NCBI GenBank assembly: GCA_001579985.1
Contig: LRSR01000481.1
Location: forward strand, 1-64,000
Reading direction: 5' to 3'
DNA: 64,000 nt
Source of the DNA: Hypsibius dujardini
Taxonomy: Eukaryota > Tardigrada > Eutardigrada > Parachela > Hypsibiidae
The position numbers and the translations under genes were made by a program. The notes below the pieces were generated by a model. That model had not been told where the DNA came from and did no database searches. It saw nothing but the letters and a program-made list of their open reading frames with translations. Shown here in pieces: positions 33,455-45,817 of the stretch (positions are counted from its first letter, which is position 1; every line of letters starts with the position of its first letter).

Positions 33455-36400
33455 CAAGCGACAGACAGGACATGCAGTCATATTGGCAGACAGAAGACAA
33501 AGACAGACAGACAAACAGACAGACATGATATGACTACCTGTCGAACAGCATGATTGTGACTACCGAATACTTCGTGGACTACGCCGGCGGCCTGCCTGCA
33601 TTCCACAATCGGAGACAGAATATTGATTAAGATTCTGCGGTCAGTCAATTTTGCCCGTTGACAATTTCCATTCCGCAAGGCACACCTTATCGCCGCCGAC
33701 GACGTCCGTTTCTCTCTATTTCTGTTGAGAAAGTTCACCGAGTACTCGATTTTTGCTTACTACTGCCCGACTTTTCACGCAGAACGGAACAGCATCGCGA
33801 TGCAGTAAAAGTGGCAGCAGCCTTCATCGCACCGGAAAGCAATGACGCGCGTTCGGATACAACCGGTTTGACTCTTTTTGCTTCGATGCTAATACTGCAT
33901 TGCGTCCACTTCATCACTAAAATCGCTTCGCCTTGTGTCTTGCAATCAGCAGTGTATGTGTGTCAAAAGTGCCCTATTGCCTGAAAACCCATTTTGAATG
34001 AAATGCTCGAGACACGCTTCATCTGTATTCTCTCGCTCTCGCCCTTTATTTCCGCCATGCATGGCAGGCCCGCTCGAATATCATCACGTGGACTCAACAA
34101 GACCGCACAAAACGTACTCTAGAGATGGGCAAAACGACAAAAAACCCCCGAAAATTATAACCGAATAAAATCGGTACGAGAAAGCAAAATGCGCGTCAGG
34201 AAACCAGCAGGAACCTAGGGTCTCCATAAAAGTACAGAATAGACACATGTGATATGCAGTACCGCGTGTTTGTTCACCCTCACCGACCGCAAAGATCGAG
34301 GTACTCATACACAACAACAACTTTGCCTATAGACTCTAGTACTCGTATTGTATGGCACCATTGCCAAGTTGGGTCTCGACTCGAGAGTTATCTCAGCCAG
34401 CAGCATAATCATGCGACCGCACTCGCTGGTGGTAGTTGTGTTTTGTTTCTGTTTGTGCCTTCGACCAACGAGCCAATTCCGAAAACTACAATATTTATAT
34501 ATATGTGATGTGTATGTATATACAAATTTCAGCTTTTCAGGCGAGCGAGGCAGTATAACTGAAATGCGAAAACACAAGGCCGGAAGGGAGTAACGCGAGA
34601 GCGAGAGCTGACTGCGCGTCAGGCCTGCGTATATACTCGGTACTCAGGCAATACAAAATAACGACCACACCCAGTTTGCTGCTATCCCGTAAGCCTATGG
34701 TCGTCGTCCGTGACGGGTTACAGTTACGTGAGGGATGAATAAATGACAGCTAGGCTCGAGTCCTCCCAGGATGACTGTACATGTACATACGTACATGGAC
34801 TTCACTGTGGCGAGAAGCAATTGTCCTTTGCTTCATAACTCCAGCCATCGCCGCATATCCGGGATACGTGTTTCCGATGCATTACAGTTAAATATAAATT
34901 CTTGTGGGGCTCGTTCGTCGTCACGTGACACCAAACGCAGCCCGGCCTCTCTCTCACCCACTCTGTTTTGAGTATTGGAAAAATTGATTTCCTGTCGGAG
35001 GAGAGTCATCTTCAGCCTCTGCGCTCACTCCGTCAGTGAGATCTCTCTAGAACGAGAGCGCACAGCTTGCTCATTCATGGCACTACTGATGCTACGTGCT
35101 TTTGCCCTTGCTGATTCCCAAATACGCGCATAGATATGCATAGGAGGCCATTCCATTCCATTGGACCGACCGTCACCAGCATCACCAACCACGACCATCA
35201 CTCTTTTCGAGCAGAGAGCGAGAGAGACTGCTCTGCATGAGTTGTTCAATTCACGACGACAACTGCGAGGCCGTCCAACCCACCGACCGGGAGATGAGAG
35301 AGCTTGAGTTTGGTGGTGTGTCCGAAGTGCGTGAGCGAGCGAGCTCTGGCTAGCGGAAAGAGGAAGCGATCGACGACGACAGCAAATAATCTTGTTCTGC
35401 AAACACCAGCGGTATTAGCCAATCGCTTACTGCACAGTTATTATGTAAGGCTGAGTCGGCGCTGATGGTACATCAAGTTACTGCCTATACCAGACCATAT
35501 ACCCAGGGTACCCGGACACACACTCACTCCTCTAGTGCGATCGACCGATCGCGGCATTCATTAAAATGCCGTTCGCCGTTCGCTCGCTCGATCGCTGACG
35601 GAGAGCTTTCTTTCTCTCTCACTTACTTTTGCGATGGTCCTCCTGCCTTACCACCACCACAGCATACCCCACACGACATCACCATCGGGACAGAGAGGGG
35701 TCACCTTGGCTCTCATCGTGGTCGGTGGTAGTGTAATGCTGATCATGGTTAGGGCTCTCTATGTTCTTGCATCGCGTGTGGCGGTTCGCTCGGGGCGCCG
35801 TGTCGCTCCCGCGCTGTAGTAAAGTCTCTAGCGGTAACGGTAACGACGGAAGGTAGCTCTCGGAGTGGGTAACGACGAGGAAACATGTATATGCCAACAA
35901 AGCCGATATAAGAGCTTTATCGTTGATAAAACCCTCATACCGACTCTGGTGCAGTAATATATGTTCGCACGGCGATCGAGGGGTTGATTCTTGCCAAAGG
36001 TATGATGGGCGTATGTACCGGGACTAGTACATAGATGTGCAAAGCGTCAGACGATAGGACCTGCAAAAAAAGTTGCAAAACATACAGTCATTAGCGAGAA
36101 TTCGCAGTATGAGAATGCATGAATATGTAATAGGACTAGACAAAGGTGTCTGTCTACTGCGGAGACACTAAACTTGGTCGCCATTTTTGCATGAGTCTTT
36201 TATATTTTTACATAGATTTTTACTGGTGCTGTTTACGTTTATTTTTAATTTAAAATAATTTTGAACTAAATTAAGATCAGATGCCTGGTCACGTGTTGAT
36301 TTATAATTTAATTAAAATAAAACTTATTTTAAATCAACTGTGACTTTAATTCGAATTAGGTTAATATACTGGCGTTTATTTTAAAGGGGTAAATGATTTT

Positions 36401-37787
36401 TAATTTCATTTAAAGTCAGATTCTGATCATGTACAGATTTTTAATTTAATTTAAAATCTTAAATTTAAACAGAACTAACACCGAAGTATATTCCTGACTC
36501 TTTCACTAGAACTTCATAAGAGAATTGAATGGCGTGTGCCTGGGCAGTAGTTCAGTATCACTCACTCACACAGACACAACAAATAAAATCAATAAATAAT
36601 GATTACCATTGATCGCAATGTCCTTCGTAATTAGAAAGCCCAGTCACATGCACACGGAATAATTTTACCAAAGTATTAGATGTTACGCTTTGCGAGTTCC
36701 CAATCAAGCAATCAATCTATAGATTAGCTGGGAACTTTTACTTTCTTTATGATCTACATAAATTAATACAGTATCAATTTGACATATTTCAGCCACAAAG
36801 ACCCTTATATGGCGCCATAAAAACTTTGACCCGAAAATAATAATATTATCGATTTTTGGCTATCTTAAATTATCTTATCATGTTCATGCGTAAATTAAAC
36901 ATAGAATCGTAACAGAGATTGCGCGAGCGTTCTTGCTGAAAATTAAATTTGCTGTTTGCCACACTGGATATTTCTAACTATTTTCTTCTCAATTTTCGCG
37001 GTCACTTAGTAAAAAATGTAAATCGATTTTACGAGACGTCCAAGCAATTTAGCCGTTACATATTAGTTAGTTTTTTTTCGCAGTTTTTGCAATCACATTG
37101 TTGTAAAAAATATAAATCTATTTTTACCAGCGATTCAGGCTATTTACTTATTATATACTCGAATAAAATATCGCTCACCCATTCCCGACCAAAACTTGCG
37201 CTTTTCTTCCCTAGGGACTCATTCGGGAAAGCGTGCGCGGACATCTTCAGAGACTCACACACACAGCAGAGAGATGAGCGCGAGCGAGAGCCTGCGCAAA
37301 AAAAATAGGCTGCCGAAAGACAAGCAGCGGCCACCCGAGCCTCGCTCTGGAAATATCAGAATATAAAGAGTAATTTTTCAAAATCGTATATATGTAATTT
37401 TCCAGCACAAAACAACGCACACCAAACCAAACCAGCCAGCGCAAAAACAGACAAGGGAGAAGAAAAACTTTCAGGGGACACCACCAAAAAAAATTTCCTC
37501 TCACAAACACTCTGCCTTTGTACAATTCGAAAAGAAGAACCAACACTCCTTCGCTTGTGCGTGGAACTGTGCTACTACACGGAATACTTTTCAGTGTGTC
37601 CTAGATAGATGATATATAAATTTCTCTTTCAAACAACAATGTGCTTCCCCTTTTTCACAGTCGTCCTGCGCGTGTCCCTCTCACTTACAGAGTCGCGTGT
37701 GAGACTCGTGTGTGACGAAAAAAGCGCGCGTCATTTGAAAGAGAAACGGGAAAAAAGACAGACACTACTACGGCCCCAATCAAGCAA
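32650..37787. other. 5.1-kb spacer between DDRGK1 and HEXIM
   Basis: No supported gene. Contents: an ACAG array with a GGCA subarray (33246-33535), CGAT/GAGC-rich stretches near 35000-35600, an AT-rich zone with repeated TTTAATTTAATT words (36180-36480) and a small hairpin near 36696-36735 (GTTCCCA/TGGGAAC arms). Open frames up to about 125 codons lack start context, splice structure or family resemblance. Confidence 0.5.
33246..33535. repeat. ACAG array with GGCA run
   Basis: Degenerate ACAG units surrounding a clean GGCA run of nine to ten units near 33418-33458. Confidence 0.85.
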
Positions 37788-38798
37788 TCAACCAACGACG
37801 TCCATAGTCACGTCAACGTCACCTTCCACCTCGTCGTCCACCGGTCCCGGCGGGCGTTGCTCCCGTTCCAGGGCGCGCAACCGATGTTCCAGCTTCGTCT
37901 TTTCCTTCTCCGTTGTGAGGACGTGCGAGATGAGCTCAGAGCGGGACATGCCGGCCAACTGCTCCTGCAGGATCTTCTCGTACTCCTGGTCGTACCCGCG
38001 GTCCATAGAGTAGCTGCCGCCGAGGCCCCAGTCCTCCTCCGCGGTGCTGCTCTCGTCCGACGACGGCACGTCCACTCCGTCTGAGGAGGTGCCGTACTCG
38101 CAGCGGTGATCCGCCATCAGAAACTGCGTCGTGTTGTAGGGCGCCGGGGGGTAGCCCAGGTGGGTGGGCTGATTGCGGCGTTCCTCCGCGCGTTGTGTCT
38201 CCGCGGCGTCGCGCTCCTTCTTCTCCTCGAAGGTCAGTGTATGGTAAGGCCGCCATTTTCCCCTGTTGAGACGGGTCCGGCGGCGCGGTTGGTGCGTGGA
38301 AAGGCCGGAATCGCTCTTGGAAGATGGCGACTTGGCTCCGCCTTCGCGTGGGCGCCCCCCTCGTGGACTGCTGGACCCCTCCTTGGCTGGCTGAGGGGGG
38401 AGGCGGTTCTCCGCTTCGCTGCTAGAAATGGGGCGACGCTGGTGGTGCTGATGGTGGTTTTCACCGCGCCTAAAATTTGCTTTACCTTGGCTGCTGCCGT
38501 TGCTGCTGGAGTTGGGATGTCGCTGATGGTGACCTTTCGCAGAGGTACTGCTGCGGAGAATGTACGTTGATGATGACGTCACGGCTGCTGCTGCTGAAAC
38601 GGAACGAGTAGCAGCGCCACTGCCACTGCTGCCACCACCAACACTGCCACCACCACTGGTTAAAGTGCCACTGGTTAAAGTGCCACTGCCTGCGTTACCT
38701 ACCACCACGTTACTGTGACTGGTGCCACCACCGCCACCGCCGCCGTCGTCGCGGCTGCTGTCCTGAGTTTCATCCGTTGTCGAGAAATCTCCGCTCAT
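37788..38798 (-). CDS. HEXIM: HEXIM (7SK snRNP P-TEFb inhibitor)
   Basis: A single uninterrupted minus-strand exon of 336 residues, intronless like vertebrate HEXIM1. HEXIM binds 7SK RNA and holds P-TEFb (CDK9/cyclin T) inactive in the nucleus, restraining transcription elongation. Visible parts in order: a Gly/Ser/Thr-rich disordered N terminus (1 to about 160, with seven glycines near 19-25 and His-rich patches), a basic segment RRRTRLNRGKWRPY (about 170-184) followed by TFEEKKERD, the PYNTTQFLM motif needed for P-TEFb inhibition (about 219-227), an acidic serine-rich stretch, then YEKILQEQLAGMSRSELI leading into a coiled-coil dimerisation region. The arginine-rich RNA-binding motif is shorter than in human. 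Confidence 0.94.
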   Translation of the reverse strand: MSGDFSTTDETQDSSRDDGGGGGGGTSHSNVVVGNAGSGTLTSGTLTSGGGSVGGGSSGSGAATRSVSAAAAVTSSSTYILRSSTSAKGHHQRHPNSSSNGSSQGKANFRRGENHHQHHQRRPISSSEAENRLPPQPAKEGSSSPRGGRPREGGAKSPSSKSDSGLSTHQPRRRTRLNRGKWRPYHTLTFEEKKERDAAETQRAEERRNQPTHLGYPPAPYNTTQFLMADHRCEYGTSSDGVDVPSSDESSTAEEDWGLGGSYSMDRGYDQEYEKILQEQLAGMSRSELISHVLTTEKEKTKLEHRLRALEREQRPPGPVDDEVEGDVDVTMDVVG

Positions 38799-41666
38799 TG
38801 CACCTTCTGGCTAGACGAGACGTTTTGTCGAGACAGCCGATACGGTGTCTAAAAGTTTAGTCGAGGTGATGGGGTGAAAAAAGAATGATTTGTCTACAGC
38901 TATCGGGTTGGAAAAGGGAAAAAAGGGAAAAAATCGGGAGTCAAAATAACGTGACCGCTAGTGAAATTCAGAAATCTCTACTGAGGTTTGCCGATTTTCT
39001 GCGCTGCGTCGCTCGCAATGAAAGCAACGCAGAATGTGTATGAAGTCTGCGGTGATTGGCAACGGAGACAAGGAGAGGGCGGGTAGAGTGAGTCACATTG
39101 CCAGGTCAGCGCACAAGAGAAGGCAAGCAAAGTCAGTCATACAGTGAAGTAAATGCGCACCCACACAGTAGGCTAGGCGCAGTGCCTATGCATGCTTTAG
39201 TTGCCTACCGAAATATTCTACTTTCACAGCATTTACATAAAGATTGAACCATTCCACAGCATATATTTTCTGATACGAAGGAGTGCGTTCAACTTGGACA
39301 TGCCGACCAGCCATTTTTCCCCTGAAAAAAAACAGGAAATGGAAATAGATATTTGGAAAATATAGATACCTGAATAAGCTGAAAGCTACAATAAACTGGC
39401 CAGAAAGTCAGTGTCCAGGAAAACGGTAATTTTTTTCTCGACAACTATTCAATAAATCAATTAGCAAACGGCACTACTGTTTCGCCCTCATCTACTGGTG
39501 TCACTTTTATAGGCGAACCATTTTACTTCACTCCTGATTTTATAAAGGAGCCGTTTCGAAAATGGCGCTTGGAATGTGCCCAGCAGGAGAAGGATTGCAA
39601 AGTAAAGTGAATGGGAAAAAAAGAGAAGATAGTTCGAATTGTGATGTCAGCAGATGGCGTGACGCATGCATACTGTACTGTACGCTCCCGATCTCAAGGG
39701 TCGATTTTAGGTCCGGCCCGAAAACACGTTCCGTCGCTCGCTTGGTCGTTCATACAGATTCACTTAAACTTTATTCACTTGCAAATTTTGAAACCGAAAT
39801 CATCATTTCAATCAAGCAAGGTAGCGAAGCCTGTCAGACAAAAACCAACGGGCCAATCACGGACAAGTGAACGGAATTGAACGATCCGCTCAAGCTTGAT
39901 GTGAATCAGCGGGGACGGGGCATAATCGACCCTTGAGATCGGGAGCGTAGAGTACTATATAGCATACTACAGTATATCAATAAGCACGGTACCAAGAAAT
40001 GGGTCATGTTTCCTCTTGGTCACATTGCTGTCATTAAAAGTCTCTAAAGTTTACTCAATCGATGATTCGAACAATAAACCGGTTTCACCTCCGTTGGTGG
40101 GGTTCGATATTTTTTCGCTGCGGGAAAAGAGCACTTCCGAACGTGGGTTAGTCCGTTAAATTCGCTCGTCCCGTTGGCAAACGCTAATGCTGCTTTCCGA
40201 TTCGCCAACAAGTCTACGCCTTTTACCAAACGAATTTTGTTTAATCCAGTTGTCGAAGTTCCACAGATGTTACATATATATATGTGTGTGTGTCTGTGTG
40301 TGTGTGCTTATATTATTTGTGTGATATCTTTTATTTTTCTAATTATTAAATTGTGTCTTATATATTATTATTGGGCAGTGTTATTTCTTAATTGAATAGT
40401 ATTGCATTCCCCTAACATATACTGTGAATGGATCAAATAATAACGGATTGTACAATTAGATTTACAGTCGTGTTACTCAATGCCAGCAATAATTTTTTAT
40501 CATTCTCGTCTTTTATGAGCATTGTATCCACGATTTCCTCTGCTGACCAGCTAGCTACGCGTGAACTGGAGACAAGTCAAGATGGAATGATACCAGGAAC
40601 AATGCATGAACTTACTTCCAGCAAAATGAATTGTGAGAGGTCACAATTCTGGGCCGTGCTCGGTAGTAAAAAACTTGGTTTGTCTGACCTCTCCCCAAGC
40701 AACTAATTATCCAAACTTGAGCCACTGTCTTTCACATGAAATAGATTCTACAGTGCGGGAAGTACACTTTACTAGCGAGCAAATTTTTATCTGATTCAAC
40801 ATTTGTACTACGTTTTGGGATGGCATCAGGTGTTGATTCCATATCGGTGCGTTAAATCTCTCTCAACCGGCCGGGTAAACACTTCTTCTCCCTTTACTGA
40901 AGAAGAATAATAACCGCTACTAACTAGGGACTAGCTAGTACTGTATTTCCTCGATAGATAGCGACAGCGCACCGGTCACGTGACGTAATGATTGCCCGCT
41001 GTACACGAGAAAGCTGTGTGTACACACATATGCATGCGAGGTACAGGCAGGGCACACGCCAACGAGTGGGGGGGAGACCAATTTAACGTCACGCAGCTCG
41101 TGCGCTGTCGCTACCTATCTAGGGGTAGGGAGAGTGTAGACTCTAGAAACCCTACACTGTATATGGATGGATTATGGATCTAGTCGTGGTTCTCATACAT
41201 TTCGGTGGCGTTTAACGTTATCTTTCTTAGATGAAACTTCAGGGACATACAGTTCAGCCTCGATACTTTACAATTATTTTACACTACAATATATTTCAAA
41301 TTTTAAAAGTATAAGGTGGCACGATGGTTAGGTAGGATAGATAAAACGCAAGACAGGGGCAGATCTACCAGATCTACCGGGACTGCTCTAGCGCCATCTG
41401 GCGGCTGTTAATTTCAGCCCCACCTCTAAACTGCTCTCATTGGACCACGCGCCATCTGACTCAGCGACTGATCCATCAAAAAGTGAAACTAAAAACGAGC
41501 TGGAAAATAAAAATCTCCGGGCGCGATCATTTTAATTCTTCGTTCGGAAACCGTATTTTCCTATAATAATCTCTATTTCAGCCTCGGAATCTCAGCAAAA
41601 CTTGGGGTTTAAATATTCGTGGACTTTGTGAGAAAATTCGAGGAACTAGTCATCAACAAGCGAGAA
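38799..41666. other. Spacer between divergent HEXIM and TMEM33
   Basis: No gene supported. It includes the HEXIM 5' flank, an inverted-repeat element at 39683-39947 and AT-rich sequence around 40270-40400. Open frames at 39562-39880 run across the element and are discounted. Confidence 0.5.
39683..39947. mobile_element. 265-bp terminal-inverted-repeat element (MITE-like)
   Basis: The first 24 bases (CGCTCCCGATCTCAAGGG and on) are perfectly inverted at the other end, flanked by TA on each side. The symmetry continues outward with one mismatch through GTACT, so the true end may be a few bases further out. There is no coding capacity. Confidence 0.75.
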
Positions 41667-43533
41667 ATGGCAGACGAAGCCGCTGAAGATGCGCCACCGA
41701 CTTCTCCGCGAAACAACTCCAGCCAAGCCTCGACGGATGCACCACCGACTGCGGGAAGACAGGCGGGAATGGCAGTAGGTTGCGCGTGTTATGATGGCGA
41801 TGCGAAATCCAAAGCACTATCGTGGAACTCTCTTCCATCGATCGATCCGCTTTTTCTGCTCGCATTCCACGGCGCGTTTGGCGAATCGGGTCCTTCTTTT
41901 TTTTAGGGACTCTTGTCGGATAAGCGCACTGATCTCCTTATGAACGTCACCAGGTAGGACTTTACAAAACTGGTAGAAAACATATATTTTAGAATCAGAC
42001 GGAGTTGAAATAAAGGGGTTGTTTTCGCGCTGGGGACTGTGCCAAAGAATGCCTTCGTTTACAATAGGCGACCTAGGCGTTTTCCTCGTCCCGTCAAAGC
42101 GCGGCTTCAACTGCGCATTAACCATACTGATCAATTGTGTTTTTTTCGCAGACTCTTCGTACTCATCTTCACGTTGGGATACCTGACTGGCCTGGGGTAG
42201 GTTTTATAATTTTTCCAGAAATACGTTGGGAGTTTTACTTTTCAGGGGTATATTTCATGGGTTTCAGGGGCAACGCGGCATTCCACAAGGCGTTGATGGC
42301 GATGGCGGCGTCATCCGCGTTGCGACTGTACCAGCGCACCCGTGAACCCGGCAGCCGTGGAGGCGGAGGCAGTTATGCCCAAACTTTCGCCGCGTTGTTG
42401 AACGAAGACAGCTGTCATCATCTGCTCTACTGTATTCTGTTCCTCATTGGATCTCCTGTCACCTGTAAGCTGGGAGAGGGCGATGGACTCAGACAGGCCC
42501 TCGATGTATAGAGACAGACAAGACATAGACAAAAATGCCTGAGAGTCCGACATTCAGACAGATAGACACTAATACAAAGACACAAGCATCGAAAGGCGGT
42601 CTTCTTATTTTCTATTACGCTTCCCTTCCAGTTGTCCTGCTCCCGATCTGTGTATTTGCGTTCCTGCATTCCATGTCGTTTTTCGTCAAGCTCAGCAACG
42701 TAAGACTAAGAATTATCTACTGTAATTCTGCCGTCTGGCGGCTCGATGGCTGTTCAAACAATTGCTTACTCCCTTGTGTACGGTGTCATGTATTCCATTC
42801 GTTAATAGGAAATGAATATGGGCACTGCCCTGTTCCGTCCCATTGGGCGCCTCCTCGAGGCCGAACAACAACGCCTGCTGATGACCGCGGCTGTGGGAGA
42901 AATTATGATGGTATGACGGCTCCGAAAGCGTGGCTGACAGACTATTAATTTGCAGTTAGACAAACAAACGGACAGACAGACAGCATAGACAAACAAGTCG
43001 GCATTCAGATAGATCAAAAGATACACAAACAAACAGAGACAGACACACAGACACACAGACAGACACACAGACAGACACACAGACAGACAGAGAGACAGAC
43101 ACACAGACAGACAGACCGGTTTTGTGTCATGTTTTTATGGTGATGATAAAATGCTTTTCGTACTTAGATGCTGGTATCAGTCTTCATGGTGGTGACCGGG
43201 AAGATAATGCTCGTGGCTCCTTTCATGTACTACCGATTCCTTCAGCTGCGCTACCGTAGTCGCCGCAATCCTTACTGTCGGTACGTACCGCAACCACTGT
43301 TAACAGCTTCATGCAATTTATAGCTCCATGGAATTTATTGCTCCTTTTATTAAATATACAGTTCTTTGTATCGGTTTGAATTTATCTGTTCGGTGTTTGA
43401 TTAAAGCCTGGTCTTCACCCAACTTCGCATCGGCGCTGAACGCATAGCTCTCCAGGCTCCACCGGTGGTGGGAAATGTCATCACCAAGGCGGTTGCGTTT
43501 ATCTCGCGTCTCGCACCGGCAGTCCAGGCTTGA
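41667..43533 (+). CDS. TMEM33: Transmembrane protein 33 (TMEM33/Kr-h2, Pom33 family)
   Basis: Eight exons join in phase: 41667-41774, 41907-41953, 42152-42196, 42268-42464, 42632-42699, 42809-42910, 43168-43280 and 43407-43533, giving 268 residues (human 247). TMEM33 is an ER and nuclear-envelope membrane protein linked to reticulon shaping, calcium and nuclear pore distribution (yeast Pom33). Landmarks: NEDSCHHLLY in the fourth exon, FMYYRFLQLRYRSRRNPYCR at 208-227 and the C-terminal FISRLAPAVQ. Two exons are very short (47 and 45 bases), but the peptide continues to match. I chose the ATG opening MADEAAED, as the human protein also starts MAD. Introns near 42480-42600 and 42958-43115 hold ACAG repeats. 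Confidence 0.93.
42958..43115 (+). repeat. ACAG/ACAC array in TMEM33 intron 6
   Basis: About 160 bases of mixed ACAG and ACACAG units. Confidence 0.9.
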
Positions 43534-44527
43534 TGTGCGGACTCAGCGACGGAATCGGATTCGGGGGTTCCTGTGCTTGATCGCGCTGTCAGGAGAAGGC
43601 AGCTTCATATGGGGTTCTTTTCGCGCATGTTTTTATAAGGCTGTACAGAAGAAATTGGCCAGATGGAGGAGTTACGCACGTTGTTGATGCATTAACTCCT
43701 CTTGTTCTCTTCACCATCTCCTGTTTCTCGGTGTTTTTGTTTTCCTGCTCTGGACAATTAATTTATTTCATCGTATCCTGTATGACAAACTGAGAAATCA
43801 GTGGACATATTTGTTTGAGTTCTTGTTTTTTCTCTCGATGAATATGGTAGGCATGCAATGATGCGACTGTCGTAAAGTTGATACTTTGATGGAAGACCAA
43901 GGTCAAAATTTGGGTATAATTTTGTTGAGCAAAACCTGTTATAGCTTGTTCACCGTCGGCCGGAATGCTTAAGGTGACTGAAAATCCGAGACGGACAGGA
44001 AATGTGCACTTGTCATGCTTCCAGAGCAATTCCGGCAAAAAATAACAGTCTGTTGCGTCGAACCAAAAGTGGGAACAAAATTTTCTTCCATTTCGTTCGT
44101 TCGATTGATTGATTATGTCCAAGTGCAGGACATGTTCCTGTCGCAAAAGCTTTGTTCTCGCCTCAAACGTCTTGTTCCATAGATCAAGACGCTTGTTCTC
44201 TTCTAGTGACTCGTGTGACGTCACAATAGAACAGCCACAAAGCGGAAGGTTCCTCTGCTGTGCCCATTGGTCAGGGACGGACAACGCAAACCGCGCCTTC
44301 TCTGATGGGAACGCGGATAAACTTTTTCGCGCTACAATTGTACAGAAAAAGAAAGATATCTCCGAACTACATCAGCAAAATTTAATTCAGTCGTCATCTT
44401 CCTCGCCAACCAGTCCGTGCATTTTATTTAAACTCCACGTCTTACCAGTCATTTTTCCTTTCCTTGGCTTGGCTTCCTCCTGTCTTCCTTAGCGCTCCGC
44501 TTCTCGAGCTCCTTGCTTTCCATCACC
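43534..44527. other. Spacer between TMEM33 and the cysteine-rich peptide gene
   Basis: The only notable item is a minus-strand open stretch of 173 codons (44284-43763) that has no ATG except at its extreme end and no recognisable motif. It is left unannotated. Confidence 0.5.
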
Positions 44528-45070
44528 ATGAAGTCCGCTGCTGTCATTCTACTCGCCTTGCTGATGGTCGGTTTCACCGTGAACGTCGTCGTGGTGGAAG
44601 GCACCATGTTTACTTCTCGGTGAGTGATGGAGGGGAAATATGTCTTTTTGAAGGGAAAAATCAGCAATCAGTGAACGGCTTTTTGATGGGCAGTTTTCTA
44701 CTTAGTCGGAAATTTGTTCCTTCCTTCAGGCACTGCAAATGGCATGGGACCGCTCCGATGTGCATGGGCTCCTGTCCCAGCAGCAAAGTCTCAAAAATGG
44801 AGAGCAAGTGCGGGAACAACAAGCTGGTCTGCTGCATCACCGGGACGAAGAAGCTGTGCTGCCCCAAGGTCACTCATCAGAGCAGCCAATCAATCAATCC
44901 AATCAATCAATCAATCCAATCAATCCAATCAAGGACGTTGGTACATTGACGATCAAGCCAATCAAGTCAATCAATCAAATGACCGTGTGTTTAAGTGCAT
45001 TTTGATTCTTTTTTTTCGTGTGCAGGAAATGGATATCACTCCAGAGATGGCTGCCGCTATTGCCGAATGA
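44528..45070 (+). CDS. Small secreted eight-cysteine peptide
   Basis: Exons 44528-44619, 44730-44868 and 45026-45070 join in phase, giving 91 residues. A signal peptide occupies residues 1 to about 25 (MKSAAVILLALLMVGF). The mature part has eight cysteines at 33, 42, 46, 58, 65, 66, 74 and 75, with two CC pairs, in a compact exon. The stretch CKWHGTAPMCMGSCP resembles a CxWxGTAPxCxGxC pattern I recall from secreted invertebrate proteins of unknown function; this is from memory, not a search. The tail is short and acidic. A disulfide-stabilised extracellular peptide is likely; antimicrobial, matrix or signalling roles are all possible. The last intron is packed with AATCAATC words. Confidence 0.75.
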
Positions 45071-45817
45071 GTAGCGGACGGAACGTGTCGCAGTTGTTTA
45101 GCGTTTTTCCTGCTGTGAGTGTGCTAGGCTGCTGGACTGTGCTTTGATTTGTGGGATGCCTGAATGTTGTTAGTACTGTTAGTCTGTTATTACTGTAAGG
45201 TAATGCCTGAATTTCCCAAGCCGTCCCCGGAATGCATTGAATGCAGACAAACGTATTAACTACAGTATTGTTTGCGTAAAAAAATGTGGCAGAAGAGTGG
45301 AAGATTACATATCGTGGTGGAAGTGTTTAATGTACACTACTTTAGCTTGCTTGTACATTCGTGTGTTCCCCTCCCTCACTCCACTCAGGTGTCGAGGGAG
45401 AGACATGAAGTGGTGGAACACGGCTCTTTAGGAATTATAAAGCCGGGCATTGGGCAATGGGCACCATGGTTCGGCTCAACCATAGTTCAATCGGAGAGGC
45501 AGACACGAGAATGACGCACAATTTAAATTATTTTAGCGGAAAATACAATGTATTCGGACTGGTTATGTTCGCGTAGATGGCAGGGAGACAGGCAGGCACA
45601 CTGTCTAAGGATAACGACAGGCAGACAGGGCAGGACAATTCTCAGACATTCCACAACCAAGGCAACAAATTTAATTCATTGCAGCAGTTAAAAAAAGTCA
45701 ACAGATCATCAGAACAAGGCAGGAGCCCGACACAATCGGGTCGAGTCTTGAGCAGTCCATCCTAAACTACCACTACCGGAAGGAAGACCAAAGAAGAGAA
45801 GAGCACACGAACAGCAA
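45071..45817. other. Convergent spacer before KIAA2013
   Basis: 3' flanks of two convergent genes. No additional gene is seen. Confidence 0.55.

Noticed and set aside
35025-35402. 125-codon minus-strand frame rich in Arg and Ser
   Set aside because: Lies in GC- and CGAT-rich spacer; no family resemblance.
43763-44284. 173-codon minus-strand open frame after TMEM33
   Set aside because: No usable ATG, no splice context, no motif; consistent with chance.
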